A DNA stretch of 64,000 bases from Zantedeschia hybrid cultivar. Its lineage: Eukaryota; Streptophyta; Magnoliopsida; Alismatales; Araceae. The notes beneath the pieces are model-generated. The model searched no databases. It was not told the origin of the DNA and saw only the letters and a program-made list of their open reading frames with translations. Shown here piece by piece: positions 21,195-31,347 of the stretch. The stretch spans positions 37,165,670 to 37,229,669 of the forward strand of contig JARZZO010000001.1 in assembly GCA_030544215.1 (NCBI GenBank), read 5' to 3'. Position numbers and translations under genes: made by a program. Within the stretch, counting starts at the first letter, position 1; every line of letters begins with the position of its first letter.

Positions 21195-21540
21195 GGCGTC
21201 GTGCCTGGTCGACGCCTTTTAGAAGGACGTCAGGGCAGTACGACGCCTTTTAGGGCAGAAACATCCCTGTTCCAGGTTTCACGAGTTAAGGGTTCTGACG
21301 CTAAATGACGTCATAGATGGACGACGCCTTTCAGAAGGACGTCTGGCCATCATGACGCCATTTAGGAAGGAAATCACCCCGACTGAAGGTCTGCAAATCT
21401 GGAATTTCGGTGTGAATGGCGTCTGAGAGCTCTAACGCGTTTCAAACGGCGGCTTCCCAGGTGGACGCGTTTTAAGGAATAATCTGGCTTTAAATGAACC
21501 TGTTTGAGGAGCTTAAATGGCGTCGACCTCGGTCGACGCG
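21195..21540 (+). repeat. Downstream dyad array, paired units in modules of about 111 bp
   Basis: Seven units start at 21195, 21226, 21307, 21338, 21418, 21448 and 21519. Partners in a pair are 30 or 31 bp apart, and pairs recur at 112, 111 and 101 bp. Each unit is two 6-bp arms around exactly 10 bp. Outer arms such as CTAAA...TTTAG extend several of them. The array looks like a diverged tandem repeat that kept dyad geometry while spacer sequences drifted. Confidence 0.85.
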
Positions 21541-22932
21541 ATTCAAGACAGAACTGCATAAACCCTGATTTTTAACATATGTTTCACTGTTGGATGGTTC
21601 AAATGCATGCTTTAAGCTGTAGGCTGAGACGGAGGTTTACTATGCGAATGGGATCATGTTATATATGTGTGTATGTGCTTATGCGAATATGGAATCGGAA
21701 TAACTGTGGTTTACGTTTGTCACCATGGACCGATGGGGACAGGGTCATGGTGTCTGTGAGGCATTATGCCGTACCGGTGGGAGGAGGGGTACATGTTGTG
21801 TTTTACCTTTGGCTGAGGGAAGCAGAACCACCTTGAGCCCATCGGGCCGGAGTAGCCGGTGTGCTATCCGAGGGGTTGCTGTTCGGTCTCAGCGGGTCGG
21901 GGTTTTCCCTGTTTGTCGTGGCAGCTTCCGGCGCGTTTCTTGCTGTGGAGCTGGTTGTGGTACTGTTGGAGTTGTTTTACCCCTGTAGCCACTGGGCCTG
22001 ATGTGACCTTTGATCAAGGTTACGAGTGGTACCCTTAGCCCTTTGGCCTGACGCAGCTCGGGAGGTTAGGGTTGTGGGTAGTTCCTGTAACTTCGGGTTA
22101 ACGGGGGTTCGCCGGTCCCCAGGGCCCTCCTGAAGCGCTGAGACCTAGCGTGGAGGCAATCTGGTCGGTAGGACAGTAGTCTAGACTGCTTGTGTGCACA
22201 CGTAGCTGGGCAGTGGTGGTACACTGGTCCCAGTTAGTCCTAGTTTGGCTCACTGCCTCACCCTACAGTGCCCCGGAACACTATAGGGGCGAACAGGCGT
22301 GAGTAGTGGTGGTAGTGTTGTGAGGCGACGTTTGACTTCGGTCGACAGTGTGGTTCAGTCGCTTTGTGGACTTTGGCTGTGAGACGTGACTCTGTGTTAG
22401 GTTCTTCGTGTTGCTTAGAACTGTTCCTGCTACATTGCTTATCGTACGTTTCATATCAGGTTGGGTGCTATGTTTACTGCTTTGTTTAATTGTCATATAT
22501 CTGTGTTGTTGCACTTGTGGGTGTGTGAGTGGGAGGCAGGGGATCGGATGATCCCTACTGAGCCCAATTCTGGTGTGGCTCACTCCCTGTGGTTTCAGGT
22601 GTGGACCTCGCGGCGTGTGGTGTCTCCTTGGTGTGCGGACCAGCAGCTGTCTCAGTTCCGGGGTATGCCCCGATGTTGTTGTACTTTACTTCTGCCTGTA
22701 CTTATTTAATTTGTTGGACCATGTAATTATTGTTGGACTGTATACGGACATTGTTATCTTCCTTTCTGCACACTTGTTATATCTTTGTAGTCCGTGAGAT
22801 TGATATATTTAGCCTTGTTTAACGCTTACTCCTCCAGACGTGTTGTGTGAGATCCGGGTGTGAACCCGCAGTTAATGGGCCGACATCCATTTAGTGATCG
22901 GGTCTCCGGTCATAGGATGGCGGGTCGTTACA

Positions 22933-23463
22933 TACCCCGTGCAGAGAGATGATCCGATCTACAAACAACTTAGCCAGCTTACCGACTGACCAGTCCTTCC
23001 TAATAGCTAGGAAGTGTGCCGACTTGGTCAGCCGATCAACAATGACCCAGATAGCGTCTCTCCTGCTAGGGGATGTAGGTAATCCCATCACATAGTCCAT
23101 AGTCACGTGTTCCCATTTCCATTCCGGAATCGGCAAGGGCTGCAACAACCCTCCAGGTCTTTGATGCTCGGCTTTAACCTGCTGACAAGTCATGCACCTA
23201 GCCACATACTCAGCCACATCTTTCTTCATACCAGGCCACCAGAAGTGCCTCCTTAAACAATGATACATCTTGGTTGTCCCGGGATGCACTGCATATCTAG
23301 AACGGTGCGCCTCATCAAGTACACTCCTGCGCACGTCCTCCTCGGTCGGAACATAAAGTCTACCTCTGAACCTGACTGTACCGTCATCCCACAACTCCAC
23401 CTCTGACCTCTGGAGAATCTGTGGTAACTCAACATCTGCCCTCTGAGCCTCAATCACAGCATG
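22933..23463 (-). pseudogene. Integrase N-terminal and core segment of Gypsy B, inverted
   Basis: One open minus-strand frame carries the integrase zinc-binding region (HRSRYAVHPG ... CMTCQQVK) and the first catalytic Asp block (TMDYVMGLP, then IWVIVDRLTKSAHFLAIR). It ends at ...IISLHGV against the LTR at 22932. It lies in the opposite orientation to the rest of Gypsy B. Its N-terminal edge at 23463 would continue the RNase H linker that stops at 20278, and its C-terminal edge at 22933 would continue into 25899. The frame itself is undamaged apart from the breakpoints. Confidence 0.93.
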
Positions 23464-25898
23464 TGTAACGACCCGCCATCCTATGACCGGAGACCCGATC
23501 ACTAAATGGATGTCGGCCTATTAACTGCGGGTTCACACCCGGATCTCACACAACACATCTGGAGGAGTAAGCGCTAAACAAGGCTAAATATAACAATCAC
23601 ACGGACTACAAAGATGTAACAAGTGCGCAGAAAGGAAGATAACAATGTCCGTATACAGTCCAACAATAATTACATGGTCCAACAAATTAAATAAGTACAG
23701 GCAGAAGTAAAGTACAACAACATCGGGGCATACCCCGGAACTGAGACAGCTGCTGGTTCGGACACCAAGAAGACACCACCCGCCGCCAAGCGCCACGAGG
23801 TCCACACCTGAAACAGCAGGGAGTGAGCCACACCAGAATTGGGCTTAGTAGGGATCATCCGATCCCCTGCCTCCCACTCACACACCCACAAGTGCAATAA
23901 CACAGATATATGACAATTATACAAAGCAGTAAACATAGCACTCAACCTGATATGAAACGTACGATAAGCAGTGTAGCAGGAACAGTTCTAAGCAACCCGA
24001 AGAACCCAACACAGAGTCACGTCTCGCAGCCAAAGTCCACAAAGCGACTGAACCACACTGTCGATCGAAGTCAAACGTCGCCTCACAACACTACAGGGGT
24101 CACATCAGGCCCAGTGGCTACAGGGGTAAAACAACTCCAACAGTACCACAACCAGCTCCACAGCAAGAAATGCGCCGGAAGCTGCCACGACAAACAGGGA
24201 AAACCCCGACCCACTGAGACCAAACAGCAACCCCTCTGATAGCACACCGGCTACTCCGGCCCGACGGGCTCAAGGTGGTTCTGCTTCCCTCAGCCAAAGG
24301 TAAAACACAACATGTACCCCTCCTTCCACCGGTACGGCATAATGCCTCACAGACACCATGACCCTGTCCCCATCGGTCCATGGTGACAAACGTAAACCAC
24401 AGTTATTCCGATTCCATATTCGCATAAGCACATACACACATATATAACATGATTCCATTCGCACAGTAAACCTCCGTCTCAGCGTACAGCTTAAAGGATG
24501 CATTTGAACCAGCCAACAGTGAAACATATGTTAAAACCAGGGTTTATGCAGTTCTGTCTTGAATCGCGTCGACCGAGGTCGACGCCATTCAAACTCCTCA
24601 AACAGGTTCATTTAAAGCCAGATTATTCCTTAAAACGCGTCCACCTGGGACGCCGCCATTTGAAACGCGTCAGAGCTCTCAGACGCCATTCACACCGAAA
24701 TTCCAGATTTGCAGACCTTCAGTTGGGGTGATTTCCTTCCTAAATGGCGTCATGATGGCCCGACGTCCTTCTGAAAGGCGTCGTCCATCCATGACGTCAT
24801 TTAGCGCAAAAACCCCTAACTCGTGAAACCTCGAACAGGGAGGTTTCTGCCCTAAAAGGCGTCGTACTGCCCTGACGTCCTTCTAAAAGGCGTCGACCAG
24901 GCACGACGCCGTTTAGCGCCAGAAACCTGGTTCCCTGGTTCAACCCGAGGGTTTCTCCTTTAACCCCAAACGCCCCAAAAATGCCCCAAAACAGAAGGGG
25001 GAAGATAGGGAAATCAACTACTTCCAGCATGCTACAAATCCATGTTCACGAGCACGGCCATTCCCACAAGAAAACCCCCTAAACATGCTCATTCTAACCC
25101 AAAACATAACATGCCACGCCAAGGAAATCACGAGCAACACATTCACAGTCCATGCAAGGTTCGTCCCCCTACCGGTTCTTGAACTCCTCCAAGCTCCGTG
25201 CCGCCGACCCACTGCACCGCAGACCGCCGCCGGTACCCTCGAGGACGCTGCCACTCCGCCGGGACGTCGGCCGCCGTCCGGAGAATGGAACGCCGCGAAG
25301 GAAGTGGTGGAGGTAGAGGTGAGAGGTAGGGAGGTGTTGGAGTGATGGAAGAGGAAGAAGAGGAAGGGAAGGGAGGAAGGAGGGCGGAGGGAGCGGAGAG
25401 GGTGAAGAGGGAGAGGGTGGAGGCTAGAATGAGGGAAAGAAGGAGAGGCTCGCGGGGTCAATCTGAATCTAGGTAAAACGCGTCGATCGAGGCAGACGCC
25501 AATCAGTCTGACAGGACCGGCCGTACTGACAGCAGTCTGAAACGCGTCACTCTCCACGGACGCTGTTCAGACGACAGGACAGGCCGTACTGACAATGCTC
25601 TGGCGCCATACCTTGGCATCGCAGAGGTCACAGTCTGAATCGCGTCGACCAACATGGACGCCGTTCAGACGATGTGACAGGGGTCGTACTCTCGTAGCCC
25701 GAAATCCGCCCACGTGGCGCACACGTGGCATAACAGAAAGCAGACTTAAATGGCGTCTACATAGACAGAAGTCTTTTGAAAGACGTCGAGCAGTGCTGAC
25801 GTCATTTAGTCAGAAATCTCAAGTCCCCTCAGGGTCGAAACCAGGGGATCCGGCCCGAACCCGACCCTAATACAGAACCCGAAACCTCAGTCCTTACA
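23464..25898 (-). repeat. Solo-type LTR, family 1, minus orientation (2435 bp)
   Basis: On the plus strand it runs from TGTAACGACCC at 23464 to TCCTTACA at 25898. Flanks are GCATG (23459-23463) and GGGTA (25899-25903), the reverse complements of the flanks of the LTR at 20279-22932. Relative to that LTR it lacks about 300 bp near 24090-24105 (the counterpart of about 22014-22308). The full set of dyads and a G-box pair near 25710 are present. Confidence 0.93.
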
Positions 25899-26776
25899 GG
25901 GTACCTTTGTCCATCGTATCAGATCGGGATCCGAGGTTTACTTCCAGGTTTTGGAAGTGTTTTCAGAAGGCCTTGGGTACTCAGTTGGCTTTCAGTTCGG
26001 CCTACCATCCCGAGACTGATGGGCAGTCGGAGAGGACCATTCAGACTCTGGAGGATATGCTCAGAGCATGTTCCTTAGACTGGGGAGGTTCTTGGGAGCA
26101 ACATTTGTCTACGGTGGAGTTTGCCTACAACAACAGTTATCATTCCAGTATCGGCATGGCGCCTTACGAGGCTTTGTACGGGCGGCCGTGTCGATCTCCT
26201 GTGTGTTGGTCCGAGATTGGTGAAAGACAGATAGCGGGACCTGAGTTAGTACAGCAGTGTACTGAGATCGCCAGGATAGTCCGGCAGAGATTGACCGCAG
26301 CTCAGAGTTGGCAGAAGAGTTATGCTGATGTCCGACGTAGACCGCTTGAGTTTGAGGTTGGGGACTACGTGTTTCTCCGAGTCTCACCCTCCAAGGGTGT
26401 GATGAGATTCGGGAAGCGAGGCAAGCTGAGTCCGCGATATATTGGACCTTTTCCCATTCTTGCTCGGATTGGGGAAACCGCGTATCAGCTGGCCTTGCCG
26501 CCCAGTCTTGCAGGGGTGCACGATGTGTTCCATGTTTCCTTGCTGAGAAAGTATGTTCAGGATCCGTCCTATGTTTTAGATTTTTCAGAGTTGGAGGTCG
26601 CTGAGGACTTGTCCTTTCCAGAGTTTCCAATTCGTATTGAGGATCGCAGAGAACAGGTCCTTCGGAACAAGGTTGTGCCTTTGGTCAAGGTGATTTGGCA
26701 GTACCGCTCCGGGGGCGAGGCAACCTGGGAGCGTGAGGATGAGATGCAGGAACAGTTCCCTTACCTTTTTTCATAA
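25899..26776 (+). pseudogene. Integrase core end and C-terminus of Gypsy B
   Basis: An open frame with the second catalytic Asp (SIVSDRDPRF), the catalytic Glu block (ETDGQSERTIQTLEDML), AYNNSYHSSIGMAPYEALYG and the GPY-like region SPRYIGPFPILARIG. It ends in a chromodomain-like tail (VKVIWQYRSGGEATWE) typical of Tekay-type chromoviruses, which may guide integration to heterochromatin. No stop occurs before 26774. It is separated from its N-terminal half by an LTR and by the inversion, so it is inactive. Confidence 0.93.
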
Positions 26777-26848
26777 GTCTCCTTGTGAGCTTGTATCTCT
26801 ACTTTTTGACCTTGTTAATTCTAGCAGGCAATTTCGGGGGCGAAATTC

Positions 26849-26865
26849 TTTTAAGGGGGGGAGAA
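26849..26865 (+). other. Polypurine tract of Gypsy B
   Basis: TTTTAAGGGGGGGAGAA ends directly before the 3' LTR start at 26866. It is the plus-strand DNA primer and matches the tracts of copies A and D. Confidence 0.88.
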
Positions 26866-29071
26866 TGTAAGGATTGAGATTTTCGGATCCGGTTTTCGGG
26901 GTCAGACCCTGTAGTTCAGGCCCTAGCGGGGCTGGAACCCTGTTCTGTTTCGCGTCGAGCCTGCTCGACGCGGTTTAAACGGCGTCCGGCGTGGCAGACG
27001 CGTTTTAGATTGTGCCACGTGGATGCCACGTGGGCTGGCCTTGGGTCGCGAGTGTTCGGCCCTGTCGTGTCGTCTGAACGGCGTCCGCGTGGGACGACGC
27101 CTTTCAGACTGCGACTCTGGGTTGTCAGAGTACGGCCCTGACATGTCTCCTGAACGGCGTCTTGATGGAACGACGCGTTTCAGAGTTCTGTCAGAGCGAC
27201 CGTCACGTCATCTGATAGGCGTCCATCCATATCGACGCGTTTTAGCCAGTCTCTGGTTAACCCCGCGAGCCCTCCTTCTTTCCCTCATTTTTCTTCCTTC
27301 TCTCTTTCTCTCCTCCCTTCCAGCGACTCCGGCGACGACCCCTTCTCCTCCCTCTTTTCCTCCCACCACTTCGTCTTTCCCTCCACTCCATCACCCACCT
27401 AGCTCCCACCACTACCACCTCCACTTCCTCCGCGGCGTTTGCTCTCTGGACGGCGGCCGACGTCCCAGTGGAGTAAGGACGACCACGGCGGTACCGGCGG
27501 CGGCGTGGGGTGAGACGGGTGGACGGCTTGGAGCTTGGAGGAGTTCAAGTAACCGGTAGGGTGACGATTCCCATAGTATTCTATGTTAAAACCATGTTCT
27601 CCCTCTTAAAGCATGTTTTAGATCTATGGTTTTGGGGTAGAATAAGCATGTTTAGGAGCTCTTCTTGATGGAATGGGGGACCTCTATGAATGTGGGTTTA
27701 TGATGGTTTGGTTTGCCTCTCTTTCTCCTCTGTTTTTGGGCGATTTTGGGGTTTTTGAGGGTGAAAAGGGAGCCCTCGGGCTCGAGACAGACCTGGCTCC
27801 TGGCGTTAAAAGACGTCGTGCATGGACGACGCCTTTTTGAAGGGCATCGGGCCATCATGACGCCTTTTAGGTAGGAATCGTTCCACTCAGGCTCTGTCAG
27901 TTCGGGGATTCTGGGACTAAAAGACGTCATGTGTTAGCGACGCGATTTGTAATAGCGTCGGGTCACCATGACGCCTTTTAAGGCAGAAATCCCCCGATTA
28001 ACCTTTTCCGCGAATTCTGGACTTCTGTGTTATTGGCGTCTGAGGATGTTGACGTCTTGTAAAAGGCGACCTCTGGTGTCGACGTCTTTTAGGCCAGATT
28101 CTGAGGCTGATATTTCATGAACCAGTATAGGGTGCTTGAATGGCGTCGGCCTTGGGCGACGCGATTCAAGACAGAACTACACTAATTCATGCCAGTAAAA
28201 CGTATTCACACTGCTAGATAGTTGGTTAATGTATGCTTTTAGTGTACTGGTGTGGGTGGAGCACAGCGCCGGTGGGGGCGTGGGCGGGGTGACGCCTAGT
28301 GAGAGAGGGTCACCTGGTGAACCCCGGGGTCAGCTAGTACCGGTGTGGGTGTGGTATTTTCGGAGTGTCACTCATGCTGAGGGAAGGAGTAACCACCTGA
28401 GCCAGTTGGGCCGGAGTAGCTAGAGTGCTATCCGAGGGGTTACTGTTTGGTCTCAGCGGGTCGGTGTTTTTTCCCCACCGTCGTTTGTGTGGTTGGCGTG
28501 TGTTATCGAGACGTCGGTTGTGGGTTCCCTAGTAGACTGGTTTAGAAATATGCATGTTTAATACATTTCGACTGCATATGATTCACATCGAGATTTAGGA
28601 ATAGTAATTACCACTGTGCTTGTTACTTTACCTTCAGCTGTATTTTACACTTGTGGGTGTGTGCGTGGGCAGTGGGGATCGAAGGATCCCTACTGAGTCT
28701 TTTCTTTGAGACTCACCCCTGCGGTTTTCAGGTGAGGACTCCCGGCAGACCTAGCGAGGGGAGTGCGGCTGTGTGTTGAGCGCCGTCAGCTGTTATTCCG
28801 AGATATGCCCCGACGTAGTTGTTATTTTATTTCTGGCCTGTATGTATAATTATTCCTTTTCTGTTGGAATATGTAATTATTTGCTGTATCGAGTCGCATT
28901 GTAATAACTTTTAATTCTTGCTTTTTCCTTTCAATCCAATGCGATCTGAATGTTTAGCTTAGTTTATTATTTATTTTCCAGACTTACTTAGATCCTGGTT
29001 TGGTTCCAAATTAATGATTCGGTACCCATTTAATAATCGGATCCCCGATTATAGGGTGGCGGGTCGTTACA
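26866..29071 (+). repeat. 3' LTR of Gypsy B (family 2, 2206 bp)
   Basis: It runs from TGTAAGGATTGAG to GGGTCGTTACA. It is clearly related to, but well diverged from, the family-1 LTRs, and is closest in layout to the LTR at 60576-62915. At least a dozen GGCGTC-type dyads are present with the same 10-bp spacer, for example at 26946, 26981, 27081 and 27153 (starts approximate). The segment 28250-28500 corresponds to the region of the Gypsy A LTR that looks like family 2. Confidence 0.9.
27015..27033 (+). promoter_or_regulatory. Paired G-boxes 11 bp apart in LTR
   Basis: CCACGTGG lies at 27015-27022 and 27026-27033. Both are perfect 8-bp palindromes one helical turn apart, between dyad units, as in the other LTRs. 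Confidence 0.5.
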
Positions 29072-30689
29072 TATATGATTCATTACTAAACAATGGTTGA
29101 TAGAGGCATTCGGGCGGATGATGGGTGTAACTAGTCCATATACAATTCAATATGTCTCACTAGCGGGATGGGGGAAAGAAGGCTTCCCTCTCATTGGCTC
29201 GGTCCCTCAAATAGAAAGGTTTTCAATACCTCGCCGAAAACTACTTCATAGCAAGCCCTCAATGTCAAAATGACAAAATAGTAAAGGGCAGTAACGCACG
29301 ATCGTGACAAAGGTGCGATATCAATCAATATGAGATGAGGGACTCTATTATTTCTTTCTTCAAGACCGAAGCATACGGGTTGGTTGTTAACACGAAGGTT
29401 TTCTTAATCAGAAGCATAGAATGCAAGCTCTTCGGGATTAACCTAAGCTGATTGCCCAGGAGTTAATTAACGAAAATACGGTGCGAAAGTAGGTGTTCGA
29501 GAATCTGATTTGTGTTGATTGCGCATAACCTATTCAAGTTATCCCACTAGTCGAAGCATGACGATCGATTCCTAACAATTTGCTCGCCTATAAAAAGAAC
29601 TGATTAACCACGGTATTTAACTTAGTTAAGGAAGAAATTGTTCTCTTACAGTTCCTCCACCGAACTATAGCACAGAAGGAATGGAATAGCTGTGACGCAG
29701 CCTTATACTTATAAAGCTCGCCAAGCTCGCCTCTCTCTCTCGTTGTTGCGCGCCGTTACTCTAAAGAACCAACATAGCTCGCAAACGAGCACGCTAATGA
29801 GGCCCTGAGCCGATAGATGAAAATGGGAAGGTCAGACTTCCATTACCTGGTAAGCTCGAAGGTTCTGATAGAAAGAATGATTGATTGCTTGAATGTCGGG
29901 CCATCTACTCGCGAAATCACTCTGGTCCAAACCCTATCAGCTCCTTCCTAAAGAAGTGCAGAAATAGGACCTTGAAAGGCACTACTCAACCCTAACTTAA
30001 GAAGTGCATTAACGATCGATCAACGGAGGTAAAGGAATATCAAATTGGGACGCCTGGACTCGGTCTTTCAGGTTCCATTGGTTGGTAGGTCTTCACTTCT
30101 GGGCTAGGTCTCGATACGGAAGGAATATAGAGAGCGGGCGGAATCATCCAGTTCCTCAACCGCTAGAGGACCTAGAGCAACCAGACACCAGCCAGGTAAG
30201 GTCAAGGCAATAGTTAGATTCTTCTCCTATGGGCTATCGACTCGAGATGCTTGCTTCTATCTGCTAACAAGACTTGCTTTTGTGGGGCCATTTCGTCGTG
30301 GTGTTGTTTCCTGAGTGCCGGGCTTGGTGCCGGGGGTGCTGCCTGGCAATGGAAGTAGTATAGTCACTTGCTCTGTAGTTTGCTAATAGCTAACGTAGGC
30401 TTTACTTGACAATTGGAGTTGGCTTGCTTTTAGATAGTTGGCTCAGCTAAGGCTCTGAGTAGACTAAGATAAGCAAAATAATCACTTAAGGAGCCAATCA
30501 CAGAGGCGCGTTAGCGTTTAGGGGAAAAGGGTAATCAAGCGACCTTAAGATGCGGGTCATACTGTCTCTGGGTAAAAGGACAAAGCACGCAGTATGAACT
30601 TGGTCACTTAGGGCTGGGGCCTATCAGAATGTACCGGCCAGTGTTAAAGTGGATGACTTCCTACTGATGATGAATAGGCATTGGGTGTA

Positions 30690-30720
30690 TACTATTATAC
30701 TATACTATATAGTAATAGTA
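30690..30720. repeat. AT-rich palindrome
   Basis: TACTATTA at 30690-30697 is the inverse of TAATAGTA at 30713-30720, with a further self-complementary TACTATAC/TATATAGTA core between them. It may mark a recombination scar. No gene is nearby. Confidence 0.6.
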
Positions 30721-31314
30721 GACAAATGACACGCGGAAAGAAATAGCCCCGCTTCGCACCTCAGGTATAGAAGGCGAACTGCTTCCCTATTTATGTCAAG
30801 AAATAGAATAGGGAGCAGACCTTATGGAAGAAAGGACGCTATTCCTGACGTAGAGTCAAGGCCTTGAAGAAGGGAGCTTTCTTATTATGCATGAATCGCG
30901 GTACTTGATTGGCAGTGCTCTTTGATAGAATCCCCTGCTATTGAATCCCCTACTGGTGGAAGGTTTGATGGAGGAATTGGACAACTAGGCTCTTAGGCAG
31001 CTATTGAATCCGCCTCGAACACTTTCCTGACAGCGTCCGACTTTGCTTGATTAGGGATTAGGCTTAGGGAAGAAGAAAGAGAAGATGCGGCTGCTGGAGA
31101 AGCTGTTGGGAGTTAGGAATTTCTTAAAGAAATGCCACTAGTAAGAGGCTTAGAAAGAATTTGAAAGTTGGGATTCCGCGCGAGATCTTTCAGCAGCACC
31201 GCGCTCATGCCATTCCCTGAGGGTTGTCATAGTACTTCTTTCCTATGGGTAAAAAACTAAGAAGTTTTCATACCAGAAGATCCTCATAGCATAATAAGTA
31301 GAACTACCTCTCCC

Positions 31315-31347
31315 GGCAATGGGTTTTGGTCCGGAGGTTCGAATCCC
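31315..31347 (+). pseudogene. trnQ-UUG: trnQ-UUG fragment, plastid type
   Basis: GGCAATGGGTTTTGGTCC corresponds to the D-arm end and anticodon arm of plastid tRNA-Gln, with anticodon TTG at the expected place. GGAGGTTCGAATCC is its T-arm. The 3' side of the anticodon stem and the variable loop, about eight bases, are missing between the two, and both acceptor strands are absent. It cannot fold into a tRNA. It supports the organelle origin of the surrounding DNA. Confidence 0.6.

Larger units (their letters stand above)
20279..22932 (+). repeat. Solo-type LTR, family 1, plus orientation (2654 bp)
   Basis: It runs from TGTAAGGACTGAGG to GGCGGGTCGTTACA with the element-end dinucleotides TG and CA. 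The left flank is CATGC (20274-20278) and the right flank is TACCC (22933-22937). These do not match each other, but each matches the reverse complement of a flank of the LTR at 23464-25898. No internal retroelement sequence accompanies it. This is the longest complete example of the family and is used below to define the dyad arrays. Confidence 0.93.
19643..29071 (+). mobile_element. Ty3/Gypsy chromovirus copy B, 5' truncated and internally rearranged
   Basis: On the plus strand it starts abruptly inside the RT connection region and runs through RNase H and integrase to a polypurine tract and a complete 3' LTR. The 5' LTR, gag, protease and RT core are missing. Two solo LTRs of a related family interrupt it (20279-22932 plus, 23464-25898 minus). 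The 531 bp of integrase between them is inverted. The flanking 5-bp repeats show that recombination between the two LTRs caused this (see findings). Confidence 0.92.

Noticed and set aside
20374..21540. CRISPR-like array: conserved arms with variable 10-bp spacers
   Set aside because: Arms are only 6 bp, spacers are position-specific and shared between LTR copies, spacing between units is irregular, and the setting is a plant retrotransposon. No cas genes are present.
22461..22797. Repeated frames in the 3' part of the LTRs (also 23584-23945, 42331-42747, 50605-51042)
   Set aside because: They recur because the LTR recurs; frames are shifted or stopped between copies and show no coding constraint.
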